DNA of 64,000 nt from Polytrichum commune (GCA_950295325.1 OX485804.1:63144533-63208532), one strand, 5' to 3'; positions 47,990 through 60,520 are shown, counted from the first letter of the stretch. Made by a program: numbers and translations. The notes: generated by a model not told the origin, from the sequence alone.

Positions 47990-49020
47990 TCGGCGGGGAA
48001 GGTGTGTTGAATATCTCCAACTCACGGAAACTATGGACAGAGGGCATAATATGCTGTGATGGAACACATTGGCGAGGGGAGGCAAGATTTACACTTCGAG
48101 CAATGCTAATCTGGTGTGTACACGACTTACCAATGTACGCCATGTTGGTTGGCACAACAAACAAAGGGTATTGTGCGTGTCCCGTGTGCAGGCCGAATAC
48201 TCCATCGCGATATTAGGAGTTCCTGTCAAAAGTTGTGTACGGCGGGAGGCTCCGGAGGTGGTTGCCTCCAAACCACCAATTTCATTTAGAAATAAGTGTG
48301 CTTCTAACGGACGAGGTGGAAGGTGCACCCCCAATAGATGCGGCAAGCCTCATCCGGTAGGCATTCATGCATGCAGAGTATGCACGGTTTAGAGACGGAT
48401 TGGAGTGGGAGGTGACTCAATGCTCAGAATCCTGGAATATTTTAGAGTTTGTACTGAGGTTTTTGTTTGGCGAAAAAAATACTGCGGAGTGCAATCCGCA
48501 CACCCACAGGATATGAGAATGCGTTGGGCAAATATTTAAAGAAATCACAGTGTATTGGTCTCAAGTCCCACAATTACCATTGTTTAGTGCAACAAATAAT
48601 ATCGACGGGTATCAAAACATTGCTGCAACATTTACAAAGAACTGCCTTGATGAGGTTAAGGAAGAATTCACCAGAATTTATGCTAGAGTTGTGGACAAGA
48701 CCGAACTAGGAACGCTACGAGTGTAAGTTGTAAAGATAATTTGTATTTTGAAAGCATGTTTCCCGCCTGCCTTCTTTGCGATTATGCAGCACATCTTCAT
48801 CCATTTGGTGGATGAGTTGGAGATGTACAGCCCGGTGGGTGGCTGTGGATGTATCCATGCGAGAGGTACATGAGAACTTTGAAATCTTATGTGAGAAGTA
48901 AGGCGCATCCAGAAGCATCAATGACCAATGGATATGCGGCAGAGGGATGCTCGGTTCTTACACGGAGTACCTAGACTTGCAGACCCACACCAAACAACAT
49001 GTTTGGTAAACATTGAAAGA
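47990..49020 (+). pseudogene. TNP2-type CACTA transposase, C-terminal remnant
   Basis: The plus strand reads, with several frame changes, as the family named transposase-21/TNP2: LRAMLIWCVHDLPMYAMLVG, TTNKGYCACPVC, FRDGLEWEVTQCSESWNIL, GLKSHNYHCLVQQII, LQRTALMRL and, near 48,840-48,900, WMYPCERYMRTLKSYVRSKA read across a frameshift. These are the conserved blocks of the transposase that cuts CACTA ends. Only about 340 codons remain of a protein usually 700-1,000 long; the 5' half is missing, where gene A and the satellite now lie. Not functional as it stands. Confidence 0.8.
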
Positions 49021-51799
49021 GCAATAGATAAGGGGATCGGTCGTGGCAAAGCGGAATGGGAGGCGGGGACGGGTATCCAACGAGTTGTTCATAAAAAATC
49101 ATTTCAAAGAAGTTTCAAACCTAGAGTATTACCCATTTTCATAGATTTTATGGGGAATAACTTTGTACCTCCTTCAGCGCAAATCTTATGCTTTGAAAAA
49201 CTATATATTTTTAATTTGAAGTTCAAAAATCATGTTTATTGTTGCATCTTATAAGAGGGTGGATGGCTAATATTTAAAGATTAATTATTGGGGCCATTAT
49301 TTGCTCTTATTCTTATTATTTATTGTTTGTAAAAGCAATATCAATGTAGGGTCATTAGTAAGTACGCCTCAATTTTGTAGAATACTTTGTCGTATATTAG
49401 AAAGTTATGTTTCATGGATTCCAAGATGTTGGATAAAATTGGCTTTAACTATACAACTATATTTGAATAATGTGTTGGTTGCTCATGAATGCAAATAATA
49501 GCGGACACAATAAGACACAAAAAATACATATGCTTCGAATAGACGAAATTAGATTACGTTGTAGTGATGTAGGCAACTACTAGTTAGAACTTGGGCAATT
49601 TTATATGTTATTATTATTTTTAAATAAAGATCAATATGATGATCTAAGTTAGTTGTTTAAGTTGAGAACCGGTCTTAAGTTCAAGACCGGGTGATTTGGT
49701 AGATGGATGTAGTAGGTAGGATTTGGGAAGAATAGGATTTACCAGCGGGTCGTTACCTAACCACTTAGAGGTTCTAGAAGGCTTAACCTTAAAGTTTCCT
49801 GTTGGTTAAGGGTTCTAGAAGCTTTTTATCCAAATTTTCTTATTGGCTTACCGGATAAGTCTTTAACCCAAATATTTCATATTTCTAGGGGAATAAAGGT
49901 TCTGAAAGTCTTTAATCCAAAGGTCTCATATTAGTTAGCCGCTTAAGGGTTCTAGAAGTCCTTACTCCAAAGGTATCATATTCGCCGAAATGGCAAGGTG
50001 GAAGAATATTTAAGGGGTGTTAGAAGGGTGTTGAGGGAGGAAATTAGCATTTGGAGTTGGTACTTGTGTAGATTTGGAGGAACTTTGAGTATTTTGAGAT
50101 ATATAAGTGTTTAGTAAGCATTACTATACTTGAGGGTGTAGGAGTGAGATTTTTAGAATGAATAGGTTACACTAAGTGCACTATTTGTATTGTTTTATTG
50201 GTTATTAAGTGAGCATAACTTTTGAATGAAGGATTTTGTAAATTGTGAATAATTGTCGTGTTCGATTGATATAAAAATTTGAGGAAATGTTTTTTGTAAG
50301 ATATAAGTGTTGAGGTAAAAATTTGAAAGCTTCAGTCATTTGCAAGAAAAAGTTGTAAGGAGTTGAAGTGAAGGGTGTCTAGAAGCAAAGGCCATTAAGA
50401 GGACCAGATTAGAAAATATGGATCTTTTTGAATTTTGTAGCTATGGCTACAAAATTTTGATACTACCTTCTGATTTTACATATCTATTTCTGTGTAAAAA
50501 TTTGAGGTTGATTGGACTTAAAGGTTAGAAATTATGAGAGTTTTAGTAACCGGATGTTATAATACAACATTTATGCTAAGAATGTAGAGTTAATAAATTA
50601 TGTATGACTTTTTTGTTTAAGCTTTGTTTGTGCTAAATTTTAATGTGTGATCTTTTAGTAAGGTACTCAATAAATGGATCAAATTTCACTTGAAAGGAAT
50701 GAGTTAATTGAGAGTTATACTATTCTGAAGTATGGTAGGACAACATTAAGAAGAATTTACAACAAGGGTGTAGGAAAAGGGAAAGGTACTAAAATGATTT
50801 TAAACACTACCATAAAAAGAAGTCCCGTGGTTACCGTATAATGCACAATCTTTTTGACGATGTATTGAGTATTAAAAACACAATACTAAAGGTAAAATTT
50901 GGACAAATGAGCCAAGATATGGAAGATAGAGAGGAGCTCTTAGAACCATTGCTCCAGTACTCCATCCTTTTACACGAAGGTGAGAAGTGCACAGTCTAGT
51001 GCAAAAGAACTTGACAAGGAATTTATATTGAAGCTATGTGAATGGTACATCGTAGTGCTTTATGCAGGAAAAAGTACCCGGAAGGCATGCAAGAATCACC
51101 TCCAACCGTGCCTTCCAATTGACACTTGCCACAATACCATATGCGAGAGCCTGACCTTTGTTGTGCACTATGCCGAAGACCGAGGCTTCACATTCTCGTC
51201 TTCTACAGCATACCACAACTAGGGAATTACCCTCTATACTTGATAATGACAAAGACAATTACAAAAAACATTCCTTAATCAATTAATTCATTTAGTTTGT
51301 AGAATTGCATACCTGAAGCAATTCGCTCTCCCCCTGCAAGTCAACACTTCCCCTCGACCGTGATTTAACCTTGACGCAACTACCTAACAATTGTCTAACC
51401 AAACATATTCTAACTCTAAAAGCATTGACTCCCCAAGACCACAACTTGGAAACTCACCCCGAGGTGATTGTCAAAGTTGACTCTTCCTAAAATTAATTAT
51501 CCCTCTCGGATTTAATGAACTAATAGTCGTCTTATTAATGTAATATCCTTATGTCATTCCAAGAAGATTTAGGACATCATCTCAAGCTGCTCTCCTTCCT
51601 CAAAGACAAAATGCATAAATGAAATTGCGATTCATTCCAAGGAAAAGAAATGAAATTCAACTACCCCAGCCAATAACAAAAAATCAAAACCCACTTGAAG
51701 TACTCACCTCGCACCAAGTGTTCCTTCCTCACCCTCAAGTTTGTGCCTCCAAGCCTCAATCTCCTAATCCCGTTTCATTCCTAGTGGACGCACCATTTA
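49021..51799. mobile_element. LTR-like non-coding block with degenerate 50-bp repeats
   Basis: 49,757-49,985 holds about five diverged units of GGTTCTAGAAG..CTTAA/TTTATCCAAA..TCTCATATT. A TATA-like word (gatatataagtg) follows near 50,097, then sequence typical of long plant LTRs (gagcataacttttgaatgaa). No reverse transcriptase, integrase or complete gene seen. Frames at 50,980-51,222 (plus) and 51,034-51,258 (minus) overlap and are unassigned. Boundaries not determined. Confidence 0.35.
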
Positions 51800-54245
51800 T
51801 ATGAGCCCTAAACCCCCACCCTTATGCGTCCTAGTCCGGGACTAGGGTCCACAGAAGTCGAGCAACCTCTCCTTGCCACTAAAGCTTAGCACCATCATCC
51901 CACCAGTATAATGTAGCCTGCAGAATTTTATTAAAAAGAACATGAAAACAAATGCTTAGAACCACTCCTTCAAACCGCCATTTAAATAGAAGGTATGTAT
52001 CACCACCTACATGTTGCAAAACCCCCTACAACCCTTCCCAACTTAAGATTAATCCACACATTAGTCTCACCCACACCTAATCCTACCCCCTTCTCCTAAT
52101 ACTAAGTGCCCAGTAAGTAGCCAATCAATGCCTCATGAGCCAAAGTGAACCACCACAGTTGCTGGATCTCGATCCTTGCTGGAATTTTGTTTTGCCCGTC
52201 CCTGCTCCTCGCTGCCCGTCATTCCCCGTCACCTGCCACCTGGAACATAGTATGGCCATTGGGGTCCCAGCTCCCTCTTCCCGTGCTAGTTTCCGTCCCT
52301 GCCTGTAAACCTCCCTTCCCTTCCTCCACTGATATGGCTCCTGAGTGCGGCCAACATCCCTTGAATCCCGACGAATCTCCCACATTTACCACCCACACCT
52401 CAACCTTGAATGGGATTCTGCTGGCCTTCCCAGGCCATGATCCCTGGTCCCTGGGAGAGAACCCAACATAAAACACTAGCTTCCCAACAACCGCATGGGT
52501 TACTCACATTCTTTGAATTTCACACTTGGCTGCATTTGCCCACAACTCCACACTTTCCACTCACCGAGATGCGGTGGCCCCACAGCCACAACCTCGAGAG
52601 CACCGGAATGCAGCCCGAGATGGAATCCGATTCAAATCCGTTATGTTGGCAGCGCGCAGTGAATTTCTAGCACGTTCTTCAAGATCTTTCCTTTTAGTTC
52701 GCATAAGCCACTCCTGCTTGGTGCGGTGCGCCAACTAGCACTGTGCCTCTTCACTACTCACGATCCTTACCAGCCCCTGACCTTCGAATGTGGGTCATGA
52801 AATTGTCGGCGCTCCAGCGGCTACCAGTTGCTGCTCAAACGCCGATCCTCAAAATCTAGATGGCCTCGCCCTTCTTCGATTCCCCCTTCCTTGAATTTGT
52901 GCCTAGATCCCAGTAGGTTCAGCCCAAAATGACAATCAACCGGGCAGCACCCAGGCCCCCCAACCTTGCAACCCAGCCTCCTAGTGGTTGCTGTAGCAAC
53001 CTCGTTGCAATCAAAATCTTTCTCCCTAAACCCAATGTGGTTTGGTCCTCTCTGGATCTGCTCTCCCATGCCGGGAGTTGATAGATAGCGATAGAAATCG
53101 AGCACACCCCCTGTTCCTTCTGGGGACCAGACTAAACCCGGAAATCCCGCTCTGATCCAACCTTCTTAGGTCCCCCCCCCCCCACCCTTAAGCCAACAAT
53201 GATCTAGCCTTAACCAAACAATTTACTTGCCTCATGCCGCTTGAGCCCATCATAAATCACCCTATAACTAAACTACTTAACTTGTTTTCTTTTATTTTAA
53301 ATTCTAATGACTCAATCCAATTGCCTATCTCAACTAAAGCTAAACCAATTAAAATCATATCTAAACTCTAATGCCTCACACTTGTTGTCACACTGCCACT
53401 TCAAGTTAACACAAACAATAGGGTCTTTCGTAATATTAGTGTTAAGTTGGTATGTGGGCATATTGGGCTCACACTTTCCCAGCTCTCTTCTGACTTATCT
53501 AGCTGCTCGTGTTGTCTCCCTCCTCATTGCACCTCCGCCTCGCCTACTCCTCAGTCTTCCCAATGCTACAGATCTATGTTCATTTTTTCTTTTCTCATTT
53601 TTGTGTTCGACCTACTCAATGCACATACAAAAGTTCGAGGTGGAGGCAACGCTTCCGCCTCCTTCCTCTTCTCTCTCTCTCTCCACATGCATTCCTCCTT
53701 AATGAGGCAGGGCTTCGCCTCCTCTTCTCCCTCTCTATCTCTTCTACCCCCTCCACATGCATAATGAGCCCTCTACCTCCTACCTCCCGAGACCCCTCCA
53801 AGCCTCTCCTTTTTTTCTCGCGTTGCCCGGCATCTTTTGGGCCGCCCGGAAAGAAAAACGGGTTTAGGCCTCTTTCCTTGGCTTTCCCCTTCCAAAGCTC
53901 CACTTCCCCACTCTCTTAGTTGTGTTCACCTCCTTGTCTTTTAGTTTTTCACCTCTGAAGGTGGAGGTTGATTTTATCACTCTACTTCCCGCCCTACCCT
54001 ATTTATTTTATGTTTACACCCATGTCAGACCATCCCTAGGCTCACACCTAACTAACTTGGTCCACAATTAATTCTTCTCGGCCTCTTGCCCTAAACAACT
54101 CCTAACTCACCACTTAACTCAATTCAACCTAGACTTCAACGCCTCACTCCTTTTTATCTTTTTGACTACTCAAGTTAACACAAATTCTAAGGTTTTAATC
54201 ATTTTTATGTTTAAGTTGACATGTGGGCATAATATTGGGCTCACA
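51800..54245 (+). mobile_element. LTR-family relatives of the solo LTR, compound
   Basis: The start (tatgagccctaaacccccacccttatgcgtcctagtccggg) parallels the solo LTR start at 31,541 (tgtgaggccaaacccaccacccttaagcgtcctagtccgg). Two end-like segments follow: 53,407-53,473 and 54,172-54,245, both running from caagttaacacaaa to ATTGGGCTCACA. The interior is different and very pyrimidine-rich (Ser/Pro-coding by chance). No target duplication could be matched, so this is a damaged or recombined compound of two related elements. Confidence 0.5.
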
Positions 54246-54249
54246 GGTG

Positions 54250-54940
54250 GAGTTGATCGTGCACAAATGATGTTAGACGAATTGGCAGGCCATGGGAATT
54301 TGAATCTTAATGTATCGCCCGAGAAGCTTGACGGAACCGACGCCATGCACGATTGGTGGAGGAATACATCACCGGCTGGAAGGGGGGCGGGAAGCCGAGG
54401 TGGTGGTCGAGGATGAGGACGAGGCACGGGGTGTGTGAAACGGCCTCCAATGCTTCATCCACAGTATAGATCCACGGCAAGTATTTTAACCATGAGACCC
54501 TTCCATTTTCCCGATGCTTATTATTATGTTTTCATGCATGCGAGTGGACGGGCTTGGAGGGCAGTTGTTTCAGTGTGTAAAACAAGAACAATGGCGACAA
54601 TGGTCGCAGGATCTTGTCCGAACCAAAGCGATGTGTTGGGTGTTGCATCCTGGCAATGGAGTAAGACCGGTGGTGGAGGGAATTGCCGGCAACACGCCAC
54701 GTCCGAGGAGCACAGAAGAGGGAATTGGTTGAAGCTTGTTGATGGAACTATGCGAGGATGGGTAGCAGTTGGTGAAGGTCACCAAGATGCATAAGAAGAA
54801 CACCGAGTTAATGTTTCCGGAGGAGAATGCAGGCTCCAAGTACCTCGACGACTACGTCTCCCCCCCCCCCCTGGCGCACGCCAACACATTTGTCACGTGG
54901 TCCACACGGTATTTGGCAGAGAAGGAGGAGGAGGCTTGAT
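54250..54940 (+). pseudogene. decayed coding remnant, unknown protein
   Basis: Patches in two plus frames look like real protein: LDELAGHGNLNLNVSPEKLD (54,270-54,330), then after a frame change QWRQWSQDLVRT and HPGNGVRPVVEGIAGNTPRP, and after two stops KVTKMHKKNTELMFPEENAG and KYLDDYVSPP, interrupted by a poly-C run at 54,860. No family recognised. Its place near the CACTA right end suggests a transposon gene, but another source is possible. Confidence 0.35.
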
Positions 54941-55737
54941 TATCAACACAAGGGCGCCAAGCATGCGTTTTTTTGGGTGTAGAGGTAGAGGGAGGGTGCG
55001 GCGATACGAAGCCTTGCAGGACAACGATTTTTCCCAAATATCATAATTGTTAATTGAGGTGATGAATGTAGATGCGTCACTTTTAGTGCAATGCCAACCT
55101 TCGTGTGAAGGGAACCGTTTTCCACGCACACACCCACAACCGCAAACAATGTTGCAAGAGATTGTAATTTTTTATCTATGAATACATTGTTTCCACTATG
55201 CAGGAACACAAAATTCAGTTGATGGTCCTGAATGGTCCGATACAATCAGAATAATAATCGCATACGGTATTATTGTTTAATTGCCAAAAACATTAATTTT
55301 GGCCTTAAGAAGAGGCCAATACGTAAACGGACAAATACTTCATAGTACTGTTGCACCTAAAATACGAACGAGAAGTGTAGAAAACACAAGACATGGAAGC
55401 AAACAACCAAAATACTCAATACGGTCACCCATCCCAATACGGAAGGTGTGGCTACCAATGTGGGCGACTCCGTATACCTATGTGCTCCCGCAAACGTGCA
55501 CGCTCATAAATGCCTCATGTACGCATTAATTACTTGTAATTAATGTTTGAGGTCAAGGTTGTTTGAAAAATACATGACACACTTTCCACACAGTAAAGGT
55601 AAAAAAGGTAGACACTGAAGTTTCACCAAAAATAGGATTGGTCCAGGATGACACTGGATCCACGCTGGCGTGGATCACCGCCCGAGACCCTGACACATGT
55701 GGTGGTCGCAAAACAATGTCATTTATGTGTCATTTTG
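54941..55737. other. CACTA right subterminal region
   Basis: No gene. Contains TGACAC at 55,575, 55,649 and 55,691, its inverse at 55,727, and the 20-nt palindrome GATCCACGCTGGCGTGGATC at 55,657-55,676. This fits the subterminal repeat region of a CACTA element. Confidence 0.5.
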
Positions 55738-55768
55738 ATGTTAGAAAGGACCCCCATTCCTTCTAGTG
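55738..55768 (-). repeat. right terminal inverted repeat of the CACTA element
   Basis: 31 bases, exact reverse complement of 29,475-29,505, ending CTAGTG and followed by the target duplication TCT. Confidence 0.88.
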
Positions 55769-56943
55769 TCTCCAACTCCAACCGGTTATTTTTTCCTGTA
55801 ACTAATTAACCGCCGGTTCTCCCCGGACATTGCTTCTGACATATATAATAGAGTTGATAAATGTGAAGAGTTGGTTCAAATCATCTACACCAATATGTGC
55901 GATGGGGTCATCAGCTAGCCCGGCGCTCATTCAATCAACATTCCACATTGTTTTGAATACTTATTTACCGCATTGACAAAATATGGTTTTAATTTTTTTG
56001 ATTATATTTGTTATACAGATGAATAAAAAAAAGTTGTAAGTTTTGGTAACATGGTTTTTGACTCACAACCATTTGCATAGGTAAAGAGGCAAGCTATTCA
56101 CGAAGGCAAACGAATTACACATATCAATGCAAACTTCAACAAATCAATCGTAACTTTAGGGATGGCATTATGGTAATTCTATACAATTCACATGTGTCAT
56201 ATGGTCTATGGATATTGTTTTAGGCCAATATAGTAATTAAATCGAGGGCATACATACGTATTGCATATACACTTGGGAGAGAGAGAAAGAGAGAGAGAGA
56301 GAGATTCAACACTTACATTTCAAACTTGAAGATGTACCTACATGTATGTTATAACAGGTTCCAAGTCATTGTCCAACTTAGGCACGGCTAGGGTTTCATG
56401 GTGTCTAATAAACTCATCCATTGTGGAGGTGAAAAAGCAGTGAGTTATATCCTAGCATAAAAATGACCATTTAAAGACAAATTGACCCCAAATTAGTGTC
56501 TTGGAGTCTAGTTGGAATGAAACGGCATTCATTCTTATAGGGGACTTGATTTTACTAAAATACCTTGATCCATGATGAATGAGTTTACAAAGACACCACA
56601 AATCCCATGACAGCTCAGGGGAGTTATCGTACATGAGCATACGTCTCATTCAACCAACATGAAAGTCATGGAAATAGTATGCAACCCGGAATTTACTTCT
56701 CAAGAAGTTGATTGACATCGAAATTAGCCTTAAAGACCTTGAATTAGTGAACTTAAGTTCATTTAAGAAATCCCAATCTTCCGAATCCCAAGCTACCTTT
56801 AAATTAAATGAATGTAATGTGAAACCTAGTACCTTTCACAACATGCAACTTCCAAAACCAGGTCTTCAAATAAGATTTTACAACAATTCTTTGTTTGTGG
56901 TGCCCCGGCCACCCCCAAAACTACACTAAATATGATAATCAAT

Positions 56944-57107
56944 GTCACTTACTATTTGAAATTATGCAATGCTATATCTATTTATTGTATATCTCACATT
57001 TTACTAGCAAATGTCAAATTGGTTGTTTAGACATTATAAAACATTAGCAACTTCACTCGATAAAAAGATTACATCAATAGTTGGATAATTCCAAATAGTA
57101 AGTGACA
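56944..57107. mobile_element. MITE, GTGTTACT-TIR family, copy 5
   Basis: Ends GTCACTTACTATTTGAAATT and, reverse-complemented, GTCACTTACTATTTGGAATT; 164 bp; interior shares tcaaattggttgttt.gacattataaaacatta with the copy at 14,090. Confidence 0.82.
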
Positions 57108-59034
57108 GTAAATATCATTTTGTTAAAAATTATCGACTTCTCTTACATATCGTGGGAATCAGTTTTAATACTGACATGAGGACGTTCAGCGTTTATTTCT
57201 TTGTACTTATGGATGAAGTCGACATGCTCTTCCCCAAAATTCATCCAAACTTTGGTGAACATGGGTGTATCATGACATTCAACACAAAATAATAATAATA
57301 ATAATTTACCTTGAAGTAATGGAATCCCGGAAAATTCCCAAGGTAAGATTCTTTCCAACCCATATTCACAACACATGTTGACCTATTTGCAATGATTGGT
57401 AGCCGAAAACTTTAAGTACAACCAATTCCTTTTTCGACCTGAACCCAAATCCGTGCCGTTTCAACCTACTTTTTCCATCACGTTGAGCTCCTCAACAATT
57501 ATGACTCCCCTCTCTCACTTGGTTCACTTCCTATTTCCCTACATTTTAAATCAGAGAATGAGTGCTACATGTGTGGAACCTCATGGCTGTAGGGGATTCT
57601 ATGTATTGAGATTGGAGTAAATACTGGAAGTCTACCATATATACATGTAAACACCCACCTCATGGTAGGTTCCATGAAACTAACTCACAATGGGAAGGGG
57701 AGAGGGTGAACTTCAAGAGTTGAGGTTTAAATTGAAAATATAGCATGCTTGTATTGGCCCAAGTCAATTTATACAAACCTCAAACCCTTACCCCCCCCCC
57801 CCACCCAAAGGGAATAGATATGATTGTAAAGTTGGAGATATGTAGATATGTATCTATGTGTCTATGTTTGATGAATCTAATTAATTTTTTTTTTTCTAGA
57901 TAAAGAGGTTCATAACATTACTCACCACTGTGCTTATGTTATTTGGACCTTTGGAATCTAGCCATGGGATGACTCAGATTCAGACTGAATGTCTAGTATC
58001 TTATGGTTATATTTCCAAGGCCCACAGAATGAACACACAACGCTAAGTAATGCTATCCTTGTCCTAACTTTGAGCAAGAGTTGGGGTGCCTATGGCATCA
58101 TGCATAAGAGAAAGTTAGAAAAAATAGTGACATGATCCCCACACCCTCCTACAAATGATTGGTTGTGTGCAAGTGCAATCAATTAGTTAGAGTCTTGGAT
58201 TTGAACAAGTTGGATGAGATGATTTTACATTTGGTGCATCCAATTGTGTTATTAGAGAGTTGGTTGGCTCTTTGCCATTGTGGATTGGGCCTTCAATTCG
58301 TGTTAAAATAGCAGTGCTTAAAAGTAACACCACCCTTTTGACGACACCTACCTTTCATCCTTGAAATTGTCAACAAGTGAGTGCAACGGTGCTATTAAGT
58401 AAGCCTATGTTAAAACAACTAATCGTGTGCAACATTAAGCACCAATTTGACAAATCATAGTGGTGAGTCTAAGAAGGATGTAAAAACGCTTCAAGGAGAA
58501 GTACACCAACTTTGGCCATTCATATTGGCTATCTAGGATCTATCTACTCAACAAGGATGTGTAAGAAGTGTCTCACAAAAGGGGAACAACACCTTCATCT
58601 AATAGAAGACTCTCACCCGCACTAAGACTCATTTTTTAACGATTCTCATCTAACCATTCAATATTTATGAACTCTCTTAGTGGACAGTAAAAGGCTCTCT
58701 TTTTAGAAACAAACTTTGAGCAATTGTATAGGTTGCATTTGAATTTTTTTATTTTTTAAAATTTGTTTTTGTGAACTCTTTATAGTTTTTGCACATGTAC
58801 ACAATTGGTTTGAGAAAAAAAATTCAAAGGTATTTAACATGCCTGAAAGTGCAAATATTTCTAGAAATGCCGCTTTTAGGCTCGGTTTTACCTTACTTAC
58901 TTTGTTGTGGTTTGATTATGTGATGTGAGCATGACATTGTGTAACTTAAATTAGTGTGATCATTGTCTTAGGTCTTCTTCTTGTTGCTCTCTCAAACCTA
59001 GATTGAGGTCAATAGCACTATCAAGAAACTAAAG

Positions 59035-59450
59035 CATATGAAACCACGGGTTTAGTCCCAAATCCAAATTCATGAGAATTAACACACGTCTACCAAGTTT
59101 TCTTAATGCTTAAATTACCATACACAAAGAGTGGTGTTGAGATAATAAATAACAACTTTCTAGCTTGTCTTATTAGGATGGTTGGACCAAACTAGCCTTG
59201 CATAAGCTGATCCGGAATTTAGGACAACATATTTCATGTGCATACCCTATTTTAGATCCTAAGATCCTCTCAAAGTTCGAGAGGTGAAAAAAGGATGTCC
59301 CAAAAGTTTCACCCATTTTTCAATATAGGCTCCCAATACACAACGAGCTAACGTGCTCTTGATAGAAATTGTCTTCAAATAGGGATCAAAGCCACACTTT
59401 CGACCTTCTCTGAGGGACTTCACATGCAACTCTATAGTAAAGGCGCCTAT
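59035..59450 (-). repeat. dispersed repeat A, copy 3 (inverted)
   Basis: Reverse complement of the block at 12,000-12,395 and 25,880-26,360; shared words on the minus strand include ggatctaaaatagggtatgc, gtgaaacttttgggac and ctttgatccctatttgaaga. Confidence 0.8.
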
Positions 59451-59861
59451 TCCCAATCAAGGTACCCCATCGACAATCTATAAGGTACTGGAATTTCAAC
59501 CTGGTTGGGATTGAGTTTCGATTTGGCTGGTACCAATAGTACCATGACACATGTCATGGTTTTGACTGCTAAAGTGAGGAGGAGTAAGCGGTAATGACAT
59601 ACTTTCGGCATCGGTAATATGTTTGGACCCACTTTTGACTTCAAATCACATTAATTTCAATTTAAGGAATGAAATTACCGAAAATTTTGCAGTCCTCGTG
59701 ATTTCTACCTTCCTACATGGGGAAACTTCTACACCTCCTTATACTTCTCCATATCTGGCATAGAATCTATTGAGTGATTGGTTATGGGTACCCCTACTCC
59801 AATGAGTTGCCTTCCTCGTGACCTTATTAACTTAATTAAGTTATGTCAGCTAGCTTTTGCA

Positions 59862-59940
59862 GCCTCGGGGTTCGAACCCGTGACCGGTCACCATCCTTGG
59901 GGGAAATCACATCTCTCCTCCCAACTCTCCGCCATAAAAT
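59862..59940 (-). repeat. tRNA-derived SINE-like fragment
   Basis: On the minus strand an A-box-like word TGGCGGAGAGTTGGG (59,934-59,920) is followed 56 bp on by a perfect B box, GGTTCGAACCC in GGGTTCGAACCCCGA (59,879-59,867). Such spacing marks an RNA polymerase III promoter of tRNA type. No cloverleaf can be folded, so a SINE head or an old tRNA pseudogene is more likely than a tRNA gene. Confidence 0.4.
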
Positions 59941-60520
59941 CGGGTCCATCGATCCCTTGGGGTTGAAGTTCGTGTGTTTGCCCCCAAAGGCTCTTCAATG
60001 CACTAGGAGACCATGATGTAAATTTAGTTATACACGGGCCGGGGTGGACCCAAAATGTGTCATTTAGAGTGGCTAAGGTATTGACTATGGCATTTGAACC
60101 TCCAATAAGCTCGCTCTTAATAATCAAGGGAAGTATGTGAGTTTCAAAGACACCGAAGACGGATGATAAAGTGGTCAATTTTTGGGTTAAACATATCACG
60201 TATCTTCATTTCAAGAGCACAAATGTAAGAGTGTTGTAATTATATTAGTATCCATTTAAGAAAAGCATTTCGTCAAGTCAAAGTCCGGATGATTTCACCC
60301 TTAAGATAATCGAAGTAGTTGTGGGTCAAAGCATTGTTAGTGTGTTCAAAAGGTTACCTCACATCATCATCGTCATTATTGAACATTAGTTTGGGATGCA
60401 ATGCAATCTTAAGTCTCAAGCGCTAAGTTCAAGCTACATCTTTCTAGTGTAAGTCATTTTGTTATTCGACTACGGGGTTTTTTAAAGTTCTTTATCATTA
60501 CATTGATTATCTCAATTAGT

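Larger units (their letters stand above)
29475..55768 (+). mobile_element. putative giant CACTA (En/Spm) element, 26.3 kb
   Basis: The left end at 29,475 reads CACTAGAAGGAATGGGGGTC and continues to a total of 31 bases that recur exactly, reverse-complemented, ending at 55,768. Both flanks are TCT (29,472-29,474 and 55,769-55,771), the 3-bp target duplication of the CACTA superfamily. A TNP2-type transposase remnant lies inside on the plus strand (47,990-49,020). The right subterminal 200 bp repeats TGACAC (55,575; 55,649; 55,691; inverted at 55,727), and the left end has it at 29,513, as expected for transposase-binding repeats. Nested insertions (solo LTR, MULE, LTR-like blocks) account for part of the size. 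The alternative, two unrelated CACTA ends that happen to face each other, is less likely because terminus identity, orientation and TSD all agree, but it is not excluded. Confidence 0.78.

Noticed and set aside
51800-53473. A complete LTR matching the solo LTR
   Set aside because: Ends are similar, but the 5-bp flanks differ (attta versus ctttc) and the interior is unlike the solo LTR.
53307-53919. Long Ser/Leu-rich overlapping frames on both strands
   Set aside because: Pyrimidine-rich low-complexity DNA open in several frames at once; no motif.
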